From an uncultured Clostridium sp. (GTDB lineage Bacteria > Bacillota > Clostridia > TANB77 > CAG-508), in the NCBI GenBank assembly GCA_900552655.1, contig USAE01000043.1, positions 1-12,304 of the forward strand: a DNA stretch of 12,304 nucleotides. Reading direction: 5' to 3'. The notes beneath the pieces were generated by a model. The model was given only the letters and a program-made list of their open reading frames with translations, was not told the DNA's origin and did no database searches. Both the position numbers and the translations under genes were made by a program. Positions 6,657 to 12,304 of the stretch are shown piece by piece; within the stretch, counting starts at the first letter, position 1, and each line of letters opens with the position of its first letter.

Positions 6657-8171
6657 CTATTTTCCCAAGCGATCATTCTCCTTATTATTATTTTTAATTA
6701 AAGTAGAAATCTTCCAAGATAAATAATCGCTTATAGTTCGTTGAAAATCATCCATTGTTGGTTTAGTATCTATAGGAGCCGTTTGATTCCAATCAGCACC
6801 ATTATTTACATCAATTCTTCCCTCATAATACTCTTTTTTAGTGAATATATTTAATTTAGATTCACCAAATCTAACCAAATCAACTACTTCTTGATATCTT
6901 TCTTTAGCATTTCCCACATCTTTTAAATTATTAGTTGATTTTTTTCTATTTGCTCTTGCGTATCCATCATTAGAAAAATCAATAAATTTTACTATATCAT
7001 CATTCTGATGTGCCTCTCCCACTCTAAACACATAAATATTAGTTTGAACACTTGATTTTCCTACAAATAAATCTAATGGCATTCTAATACTAGCTAATAA
7101 TGTACTATGTTTAAGTATTCTTTTATTAAATTCACTTGCTTTACCATTACCTGCTGAATTTTGAATAATTATAGCTGCATATCCTTTATCCATCATTGAT
7201 AATGCTTTTTCAACAAATATCATACCATTTCCGGGTGCAGAATATGGAGGATTTAATACAAAGGCTGTTGCTGGGAATTTTTCATCTGTATTCTTAAAGC
7301 CATAATTACCATTAAAATCTTTTAATGAGTCTTTATTTAAGATATTTGAACTACCATCTCCCATTAAGATCATATTCAATATTGCAAGCATATAAATACT
7401 TGGTAATATTTCTAATCCTAATAATTGATTTGCTTTGATTTCAGCTGATTTTATAGCTAGTTGTTCTGGGGATTTAATTTTGTTTTTTGCGTCTATTAAC
7501 ATTTCATTCATTGCAGATACTAATAAGCCTGCAGAACCAGTAGCAAAATCCCATACATAAGAGTCTTTATCTATTCTTGCTAATTTTACCAATAAGTTTG
7601 CAACATAAGAAGGTGTTAATACTACATCGTTTAACTTATCTTGAGTAAAGCCAAGCCAACTATACATTTCATTAAATAATTTTCCAGTAAAGTCTGTAGA
7701 AAGACCAATTTTATAATAAATCCCTAAATCATCTACTATTTTGGTAAAAATACGCTTTAATTGACTTTCTCCATTTTCAACTTTATTTATATTATCTGTT
7801 GTTAGTGTATTTTGTAAAGTTCTAATAATAAGATTCTTTTTCTCAGTAGGTAAATTTTTTTCATTTAAAAATGCAGTTATTTTTCTAATAATTATATCTC
7901 CATCTTTATTGCCTTCTTCTGTTGAAGATTTTAAATCTGACTTTTCTAGTGGAGAAACTTTACCAGGTATTCCAAGAGTTGCTATTATAGAAGCAGCAAC
8001 TAAATAAACTCTATCACTTTCAGATAATCCTTTTTCGTTTTGATATATATCGTTATTTAATTTTACCAAACTAGATTCTATTTCTTTTTCTCGTTTTTCC
8101 TTTAATGTTTCTATTTCCTCTTGTGATAATTGTAATCTTTTAACTTTATCAATAAAATCATCAAAGTTTTC
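6657..8171 (-). CDS. N6-adenine DNA methyltransferase part (3' part) of a BcgI-like nuclease-methyltransferase, in the -1 frame
   Basis: This open frame carries residues 179-682 of the predicted full protein. It shows the HsdM-like N6-adenine methyltransferase motifs: TPSYVANLLV (364-373), SAM-binding motif I DFATGSAG (386-393), and catalytic motif IV NPPY (485-488), preceded by a helical domain (about 210-350). It has no credible start of its own: the first possible start is a TTG at 8067-8069 without a ribosome binding site, and the open frame reaches back exactly to the A-run at 8171-8177, where the upstream nuclease frame ends. Reading across that run by -1 joins the two into one 682-residue protein, close to the fused subunit of BcgI (637 residues, from memory). 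It should methylate the host site with the S subunit downstream. If the frame break is a fixed mutation, the methyltransferase may not be made. Confidence 0.85.
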   Translation of the reverse strand, partial: ENFDDFIDKVKRLQLSQEEIETLKEKREKEIESSLVKLNNDIYQNEKGLSESDRVYLVAASIIATLGIPGKVSPLEKSDLKSSTEEGNKDGDIIIRKITAFLNEKNLPTEKKNLIIRTLQNTLTTDNINKVENGESQLKRIFTKIVDDLGIYYKIGLSTDFTGKLFNEMYSWLGFTQDKLNDVVLTPSYVANLLVKLARIDKDSYVWDFATGSAGLLVSAMNEMLIDAKNKIKSPEQLAIKSAEIKANQLLGLEILPSIYMLAILNMILMGDGSSNILNKDSLKDFNGNYGFKNTDEKFPATAFVLNPPYSAPGNGMIFVEKALSMMDKGYAAIIIQNSAGNGKASEFNKRILKHSTLLASIRMPLDLFVGKSSVQTNIYVFRVGEAHQNDDIVKFIDFSNDGYARANRKKSTNNLKDVGNAKERYQEVVDLVRFGESKLNIFTKKEYYEGRIDVNNGADWNQTAPIDTKPTMDDFQRTISDYLSWKISTLIKNNNKENDRLGK

Positions 8172-8704
8172 TTTTTTAAGAATGAAAAATCAGAATATTC
8201 ATCAACTTTTTGACCAATCCCGAAATTATCCTTTGATACATAATATACTCCAATTTCAGTAATAATTTCTCCATTATCATCTTTATATCCTGTCATTCCA
8301 ATAGAAATAATATCTGTATAACTTGTATAATGCAACAATGCATTTGCATAATGAACTGCTCCATTTACAGCGTATGAATTTATATTTTTATAAATAGGTT
8401 CATTCTTGGCATTTCTATTCTCTATTTGACCATTTGAATCCAATTTTTCTAATTTTCCTTTATAACCTTTATATTCAATTAAAATTGGATACCAATTCAT
8501 ATTTTTATCTTGTAATAATAATTTAGCGTCAGGTCTATTACCTCCATTTCCACCACTCTTTGAATAATATTCATTTAGTGCTGTATTTATTTCTGTATTA
8601 AGTGTCTCTTGTTCTAATTTATAATCTAATCCATATTTCTTTAGCCATCCGTTTGCAATATCTGCAATGTTTGGCTCAATAGATTGAGTTGAATTCTTTG
8701 TCAT
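8111..8704 (-). CDS. Restriction nuclease part (5' part) of the same BcgI-like nuclease-methyltransferase
   Basis: The frame-0 product is 197 residues. Start ATG 8702-8704 is chosen because AGGGGG lies 9 bases upstream; a start at 8746 would overlap the regulator gene and has no such site. The first part carries a PD-(D/E)XK-type pattern: E38 in a helix, P58-D59, then E77-Y-K79 in a strand (ILIEYKG), as in the N-terminal endonuclease domain of BcgI-family subunits. A glycine-rich GGNGGN (51-56) precedes the PD. Frame 0 continues past the A AAA AAG heptamer (8171-8177) and adds a tail of 19 residues unrelated to the family before TAG; -1 reading instead continues into the methyltransferase. 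The gene lies 13 bases after the HTH regulator in the same operon. As drawn, it would give a nuclease domain lacking the methyltransferase and S-binding regions. Confidence 0.8.
   Translation of the reverse strand: MTKNSTQSIEPNIADIANGWLKKYGLDYKLEQETLNTEINTALNEYYSKSGGNGGNRPDAKLLLQDKNMNWYPILIEYKGYKGKLEKLDSNGQIENRNAKNEPIYKNINSYAVNGAVHYANALLHYTSYTDIISIGMTGYKDDNGEIITEIGVYYVSKDNFGIGQKVDEYSDFSFLKKKTLMILLIKLKDYNYHKRK
8142..8177 (-). other. Candidate -1 ribosomal frameshift site (A AAA AAG) or variable A-run
   Basis: The minus-strand codons TTA AAA AAG contain the heptamer A AAA AAG (8177 to 8171) in the phase needed for -1 slippage, the same heptamer as in E. coli dnaX. The next -1 codons (GAA AAC TTT) open directly into the methyltransferase frame. 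Two bases later AACTTT (8163-8168) and AAAGTT (8142-8147) can form a weak 6-bp stem with a 15-base loop. No upstream Shine-Dalgarno-like stimulator is seen. One extra A (A7) would also restore the frame, so phase variation, mutation or a sequencing error explain it as well. Confidence 0.5.
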
Positions 8705-8713
8705 CTTATTGTT

Positions 8714-8719
8714 CCCCCT
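8714..8719 (-). promoter_or_regulatory. Ribosome binding site that fixes the nuclease-methyltransferase start
   Basis: AGGGGG lies 9 bases before the ATG at 8702-8704 and overlaps the TAG of the regulator gene. It favours this start over the ATG at 8744-8746 and suggests coupling with translation of the regulator. Confidence 0.7.
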
Positions 8720-8918
8720 ATTTCTTAAATTGTGCAATATCTTCAATATTACATTCTAAAACTTTACAAATTTTTGCTAATATTTCTACTTGCACTGATT
8801 CATTCTTTCCAAGTTTAGCCATTGCATTTGTAGTTATTCCAGCCTTTTCAGATAATTGTGTTTTATTTATCTTTTTGTCTATCATTAATTTCCATAGTTT
8901 GTCATAACTTATTTCCAT
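8718..8918 (-). CDS. Small HTH (XRE/Cro-type) transcriptional regulator of the restriction operon
   Basis: This 66-residue protein is a single helix-turn-helix domain. The helices fit DKLWKLMIDKK, TQLSEKAG (21-28, first HTH helix) and TNAMAKLGKNE (recognition region, 30-40), followed by VEILAKICKVLECNIEDI (44-61), the usual end of this compact family. A GGGGG site lies 8 bases before the start codon. It is the first gene of the operon, 13 bases before the nuclease-methyltransferase, the place held by controller (C) proteins that time restriction expression after entry into a new host. TTGAA/TTCAA half-sites overlapping the operon's -35 box are the likely binding target. Whether it represses or activates cannot be read from the sequence. 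Confidence 0.88.
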   Translation of the reverse strand: MEISYDKLWKLMIDKKINKTQLSEKAGITTNAMAKLGKNESVQVEILAKICKVLECNIEDIAQFKK

Positions 8919-8954
8919 ATAATGCCCCCATCTTTTATTTTTTACTTCGACATT

Positions 8955-8983
8955 ATTCTATCATTTTTACTGTTTTATTTCAA
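8955..8983 (-). promoter_or_regulatory. Sigma-A-type promoter of the regulator and restriction operon
   Basis: On the minus strand TTGAAA (8978-8983) and TAGAAT (8955-8960) are separated by 17 bases, the ideal spacing. The -10 hexamer ends about 36 bases before the regulator start codon. It is the only good promoter seen ahead of the four-gene unit. Confidence 0.7.
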
Positions 8984-9003
8984 GAAAATCTTGAATATTT
9001 CAA
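8979..9003. promoter_or_regulatory. Candidate operator of the HTH regulator
   Basis: TTCAAGA (8979-8985) and TCTTGAA (8989-8995) form a perfect 7-bp inverted repeat with a 3-base spacer. A third half-site TTCAA (8999-9003) forms a 5-bp inverted repeat with the middle one. The first arm lies inside the -35 box. Tandem half-sites overlapping a promoter are typical of autoregulated XRE or controller proteins. Confidence 0.5.
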
Positions 9004-9067
9004 AAAAAATCGTTACTAAATAATGGTTTATCCACATAAAATGGCAGAAAAAGGTTGGGCAAACTAG

Positions 9068-9091
9068 AACTGATACATTTCTGTACCAGTT
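9068..9091 (-). other. Stable hairpin with GAAA loop after mazG
   Basis: On the minus strand AACTGGTACA (9082-9091) and TGTATCAGTT (9068-9077) pair over 10 bp with one G-U pair, closed by a GAAA tetraloop. It begins 17 bases after the mazG stop. There is no T-tract directly after it, so it is a poor classic terminator; it may act as an mRNA 3' end or mark the border of the backbone with the island. Confidence 0.45.
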
Positions 9092-9108
9092 TCTACCTAT
9101 CAAATCTT

Positions 9109-10398
9109 CTATCTTTTTTCTTCTTTAATTTTTTCTAAAACATCTTCTCCTGCATATTTATCTGCAATAAATCCTTCAAAATCTAACTCATATGCTTCTC
9201 TAACCTCTTCATATTCTTCTTCAACTTTAGAGAAGACGTCGTATATATCATCCCAATCAAATCCAACTAAAGCTGCTTTATGTTGTACTTTTTCCGCTTT
9301 CATTAAAGCTGGAAGATATACCGGAATTCTTTTTATTCCTTCTGTAATTGTACTTTCGCCTTTTTCTTTTTTCTTTATTTCTTCCCAAGTTTTTTCAAAC
9401 TCTTCTCTATTTATATTTGCATCTCCAAATATATGTGGGTGTCTTGTTATAAGCTTTGTACAAATTCCATTAGCAACTTCACCTAGGTCAAACATTCCCT
9501 CTTCTTTACCAATCTGGCAGTGGAATATTACCTGTAGAAGTACATCACCTAATTCCTCTATCATCTCATCTATATCGTCATTTTCAATAGCGTTGTAAAG
9601 CTCATAAGCTTCTTCAATTACAGAATTCTTTAAAGACTCATGAGTCTGCTTCTTGTCCCAATCACAGCCATCTGGAGCTCTTAACTTATCCATTATAAGC
9701 TCTAAATCGTGAACTGTATTGTATTTCTTATTTTCTACCTTAGGAACATAAAGGCTTGTCAAATAATCGAATTCATTTTCAGCCCAATCTAGCTCACAAA
9801 GTCTAACTTTTTTAATGAATTCTTCTCCTTTTATACCCGCTCCTCTTACAATATAAACCTCTTGTTCATCATCGTATCTATCCATAAGATATAGCTTAAC
9901 CTCTGAAGCTATAAACTCATCATATACCTGAGTAACTATTAGGTTTATATCCGTATCTATATAAGATGTCTGCATTTCAAATGCATCTACTAATCTAAAT
10001 CCATTTGAAGGATCAAATGCTAGGGCTTCAAACATAGCATCTACGAAACTCATTGAAGCCACAACATTTACATCTATATTGTTTTCTTTAGCTAATTTTT
10101 CAATCATATCTACTGTTTTTTCAGCAACTCTAGGATGCCCTGGAACAGCATAAACAATATCTTCACTCTTACCTTCTTCAACTATAAACTCTGATATTTT
10201 TCTATAAACATCGTCAAAATCGTCGTTTTCATCGTAAAAATGGTCTAGTGATTCAAATTTAGTTAATTTTTCAAGGTCTTTTACTACAGGATGTTTCTCT
10301 GTTCTTAAAAATACTTTTTTAGAGTTTTTAAGACCTTCTATAGCGCCATAACTTATTAGAGATAAATCTCCAGGCCCTAATCCAACTATATTTATCAT
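9109..10398 (-). CDS. mazG: MazG-family protein: tetrapyrrole methylase-like domain plus MazG, C-terminally shortened
   Basis: This 429-residue protein has the YabN layout. Residues 1-220 form a tetrapyrrole-methylase-like domain (VGLGPGD 5-11, AVPGHP 84-89). A first MazG nucleoside-triphosphate pyrophosphohydrolase domain follows (about 235-325) with DGCDWD (243-248), EEAYE (262-266) and EELGD (281-285), the metal-binding ExxE...ExxD set, and RHPHIFGD (319-326). A second MazG domain begins (KAALVGFDWDD, 374-384; EEEYEE 393-398), but the protein stops after EKIKEEKR, where family members normally continue with an EExGDLLF-like helix holding the second ExxD. About 50-60 residues therefore appear missing. 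In E. coli MazG the C-terminal domain is the active one, so function may be altered. The gene follows spoVB by 31 bases, with GGGTGA as ribosome binding site. The stop lies at the border with the AT-richer island. Confidence 0.9.
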   Translation of the reverse strand: MINIVGLGPGDLSLISYGAIEGLKNSKKVFLRTEKHPVVKDLEKLTKFESLDHFYDENDDFDDVYRKISEFIVEEGKSEDIVYAVPGHPRVAEKTVDMIEKLAKENNIDVNVVASMSFVDAMFEALAFDPSNGFRLVDAFEMQTSYIDTDINLIVTQVYDEFIASEVKLYLMDRYDDEQEVYIVRGAGIKGEEFIKKVRLCELDWAENEFDYLTSLYVPKVENKKYNTVHDLELIMDKLRAPDGCDWDKKQTHESLKNSVIEEAYELYNAIENDDIDEMIEELGDVLLQVIFHCQIGKEEGMFDLGEVANGICTKLITRHPHIFGDANINREEFEKTWEEIKKKEKGESTITEGIKRIPVYLPALMKAEKVQHKAALVGFDWDDIYDVFSKVEEEYEEVREAYELDFEGFIADKYAGEDVLEKIKEEKR

Positions 10399-10429
10399 AA
10401 TCTATCACCCTTTATAATTTATAATCGTT

Positions 10430-12043
10430 TTATTTTACAAGTCTAACTTTTTTAAGTACTTTATATATTTTATCACCCTTAGGCATAGTTTTTATTTCTT
10501 CTACTGTTATAGCACCTATTCCTAAAAGAACAACAACGTATACTACAGCACCAACTATTATTGAAAGTAGTGTAGCTATTGTATTTCCTAGCATAGGAGA
10601 TGTTACAAAGTATGCTAATTTAACAGCTGCAAACATTGATATAACTGTTATTAAAGGTTTTATTATAAATTCTCTCTTAGAGAATTTTACACCCATTGCT
10701 TTTTTAACAAAAGCTATGTTTATTATAGCTGCAACTGTATACGCAGTTACTGTACCCATTGCAGATCCAAGTACGTTTATTGATGGTATTGCAGTTAATG
10801 TATAACTTATAGTTATTTTAAATGTCATACCAACTATTAAAGCTATAACTGGAACTATAGCTTTACCCATTCCCTGAAGTATTCCTGTTAATGTCTGTAT
10901 TAACCCAAGGAATATTACACAAGGAGTAAGTGTAAATAGTATTGTACCAACTGTTGAAGGCTCTGCAGGGAATAATAATTTCATTATTGGTCCAGCAAGT
11001 GAAGCCATACCAAATGCACATGGTAGTACTATTATTAAAGTAACTTTTACAGCACTTAATGTATCTTTTCTAGCTTTTTCTTTATTTCCTAATGCATAAG
11101 CCTGAGATATAGAAGGAACTAAACTCATACTCATTGCAGTAGTTATAACTGCTGGAAGGTTGATTATAGACATTGCCATACCTGTAAGCTGTCCAAACAT
11201 AGAGTTCGCTTCTTTTAAGCTATATCCTGCAACCATAAGTCTTCTTATAACTATACCATTGTCTACCATATTAACAAGTGGCATAACTGATGCCCCTATA
11301 GTTATAGGTATTGCAACAGCTAATAAGTTTTTAAATATTCTACCGAAGCTTTCTTCCTCGAATCTTTTACTTTTTTCTAATCTTTCTCTTCTGTCTTTAG
11401 CACCTCTTGCAAATGCTGCAAGTAAGTAAATTATTGACGCTAAAGCCCCTATAGCTGCCCCAGATATTGCACCTGCTGCCCCCATAGTAGGTCCAGCTGA
11501 TTTCATAAGCATATAAGCTAATCCTAAACCTAGAACAACCCTAAATATCTGTTCTACTATCTGAGATATTGCAATCTTAGTCATATCTTTCTGCCCCTGG
11601 AAATATCCTCTATACGCAGACATAAGAGGTACTATTATTAGGGCTGGAGCTATGGCTCTCATTGAATTTAGCGCATCTGGATTTTTTATAAATTTAGTAA
11701 CTATCCATTCTGCACCAAAGAAGAATATACAGAACGAAATTATACCTGTTATGAAAAGCACCTTGCTAGATACCTTAAATACCTTGTTCGCTCCTCTTTC
11801 ATCTCCTATCGCTAACTTTTCAGAAACTAGTTTCGCAACTGCAGTTGGGAATCCAGCTGTAGCTAGCGTTAAAAATAATGTATATACTGGATAGGCAGAC
11901 TGATAATAACCCATCCCTGTCGATCCTATCATATTTCCTAGAGGTATTCTGAAGAATGCACCGATTATCTTAACGGCAACACCAGCTATCCCTAGAATAA
12001 GTGCTCCTTTCAAGAAAGAGTCTTTAGTTTTATCTTTACTCAT
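10430..12043 (-). CDS. spoVB: SpoVB/MurJ-type polysaccharide (lipid-linked precursor) flippase
   Basis: This 537-residue integral membrane protein has about 14 hydrophobic helices and little else, the pattern of the MOP (MATE/PST/MVF) exporter superfamily. The N-terminal region, including FFRIPLGNMIG (31-41), GMGYYQSAYPVYTLF (43-57) and TAGFPTAVAKLVSE (62-75), is typical of the SpoVB/YabM group, and a loop with YRGYFQGQKDMT (144-155) agrees. Such proteins move lipid-linked cell-wall or cortex precursors across the cytoplasmic membrane; the exact substrate cannot be told from sequence. The start ATG has GGAGG 7 bases upstream and a promoter about 36 bases upstream. It heads a transcription unit with mazG, the order also found in Bacillus and Clostridioides. 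The sequence looks intact. It does not prove sporulation, since relatives occur in non-spore-formers. Confidence 0.9.
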   Translation of the reverse strand: MSKDKTKDSFLKGALILGIAGVAVKIIGAFFRIPLGNMIGSTGMGYYQSAYPVYTLFLTLATAGFPTAVAKLVSEKLAIGDERGANKVFKVSSKVLFITGIISFCIFFFGAEWIVTKFIKNPDALNSMRAIAPALIIVPLMSAYRGYFQGQKDMTKIAISQIVEQIFRVVLGLGLAYMLMKSAGPTMGAAGAISGAAIGALASIIYLLAAFARGAKDRRERLEKSKRFEEESFGRIFKNLLAVAIPITIGASVMPLVNMVDNGIVIRRLMVAGYSLKEANSMFGQLTGMAMSIINLPAVITTAMSMSLVPSISQAYALGNKEKARKDTLSAVKVTLIIVLPCAFGMASLAGPIMKLLFPAEPSTVGTILFTLTPCVIFLGLIQTLTGILQGMGKAIVPVIALIVGMTFKITISYTLTAIPSINVLGSAMGTVTAYTVAAIINIAFVKKAMGVKFSKREFIIKPLITVISMFAAVKLAYFVTSPMLGNTIATLLSIIVGAVVYVVVLLGIGAITVEEIKTMPKGDKIYKVLKKVRLVK

Positions 12044-12079
12044 AATTTTCCTCCATCTTTATTTTATATAACAGATTTT

Positions 12080-12109
12080 ACTATACCATATTTCAAGTTA
12101 AATATTCAA
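12080..12109 (-). promoter_or_regulatory. Promoter of spoVB-mazG
   Basis: On the minus strand TTGAAT (12104-12109) and TATAGT (12080-12085) are 18 bases apart, and TGG directly before the -10 gives an extended -10 element. It ends about 36 bases before the spoVB start codon and lies downstream of the terminator of the preceding gene. Confidence 0.65.
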
Positions 12110-12188
12110 GTTTACGCATTAATTTCTTTGAATTTCTAACGTTCTCAGAGTTTTCTAAAACATTTTTTATTTGATTTTTTACAAAAAA

Positions 12189-12229
12189 ATAAACTGTTTT
12201 CTCAATTTTTTATCAAGAAAACAGTTTAT
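12189..12229 (-). terminator. Strong intrinsic terminator of the gene at the right edge
   Basis: A 14-bp perfect stem (12189-12202 with 12216-12229, core AAACTGTTTTCT/AGAAAACAGTTT) and a 13-base loop are followed on the minus strand by TTTTTTT. It starts 35 bases after the stop of the partial gene and isolates it from spoVB. On the plus strand no T-run follows directly. Confidence 0.85.
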
Positions 12230-12264
12230 ATTATGTTTTTAAAAATTATTCTTCTTAAATTATA

Positions 12265-12304
12265 TTATTTTTCTACAAATTCTGCAGATTCTATTACTTT
12301 ATCG
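12265..12304 (-). CDS. C-terminal end of an unidentified gene, cut by the window edge
   Basis: The minus strand reads D-K-V-I-E-S-A-E-F-V-E-K followed by TAA (12265-12267). The charged helical tail and the strong terminator after it support a real gene end. In related genomes spoVT or a prsA-type foldase can stand before spoVB. The tail does not look like the usual SpoVT ending. Twelve residues are too few for identification. Confidence 0.6.
   Translation of the reverse strand, partial: DKVIESAEFVEK

Noticed and set aside
6657..8069. Methyltransferase as an independent gene starting at TTG 8067-8069
   Set aside because: There is no ribosome binding site, and the frame is open back to the A-run and continues the sequence expected of a fused BcgI-like subunit.
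8960..9108. Open minus-strand frame after the mazG stop (KKIEDLIGRNWYRN...), possible frameshifted mazG end
   Set aside because: Beyond a brief resemblance at the start (IEDLIG) it lacks the ExGDLLF and following conserved MazG features, and it crosses the operator and promoter region.
11160..11894. Plus-strand open frames opposite spoVB
   Set aside because: They are antisense shadows of a gene with clear family motifs and have no translation signals.
12091..12115. TTGAA repeats at the spoVB promoter as further binding sites of the island regulator
   Set aside because: They are direct rather than inverted, part of one is the -35 box itself, and such motifs are frequent in AT-rich DNA.
1..12304. 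CRISPR array, tRNA, rRNA, transposase or integrase
   Set aside because: No regularly spaced repeats, no clover-leaf or rRNA-like stretch, and no recombinase motifs were seen on either strand.

Overview
The window comes from a low-GC Gram-positive bacterium, most likely a member of the Clostridia near Peptostreptococcaceae. Three things suggest this: very AT-rich DNA, strong GGAGG-type ribosome binding sites, and the spoVB-mazG gene pair at the right end, which is the arrangement known from Bacillus and Clostridioides. Genus-level placement is inference. All genes that can be supported lie on the minus strand, so transcription runs from right to left.

Right part (about 9110-12304) is chromosomal backbone. 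It holds the last 12 codons of an unidentified gene with a strong intrinsic terminator, then a SpoVB/MurJ-type flippase with its own promoter, then a MazG-family protein (tetrapyrrole-methylase domain plus MazG). The MazG protein appears cut short: its second MazG domain stops before the ExxD half of the metal-binding motif, exactly where the backbone gives way to more AT-rich accessory DNA.

Middle part (about 4350-9010) is a restriction-modification operon. A sigma-A-like promoter overlaps TTGAA/TTCAA half-sites, a plausible operator for the first gene, a small HTH regulator. Next comes a fused nuclease-methyltransferase of the BcgI (type IIB) layout, an S subunit with two target-recognition repeats, and a third protein with a PD-(D/E)XK-like C-terminal domain, overlapping the S gene by ATGA. 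A hairpin terminator closes the unit. The nuclease-methyltransferase is split by a -1 frame change exactly at an in-frame A AAA AAG heptamer, the dnaX-type slippery sequence. That is either programmed frameshifting, an A6/A7 phase switch, or a simple mutation or sequencing error.

Left part (about 240-4350) is a second defence unit with its own extended -10 promoter: an OLD-type ATPase/TOPRIM nuclease followed one base later by a UvrD-type SF1 helicase. This is the Gabija (GajA/GajB) composition, but both proteins are clearly larger than the reference pair. The first 240 bases hold no confident gene, only a short open frame running off the edge and an 8-bp inverted repeat.

Together the island combines DNA-modification-based restriction with an ATP-dependent nuclease-helicase system, placed at the truncated 3' end of mazG. 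No CRISPR array, tRNA, rRNA, transposase or integrase gene is visible.
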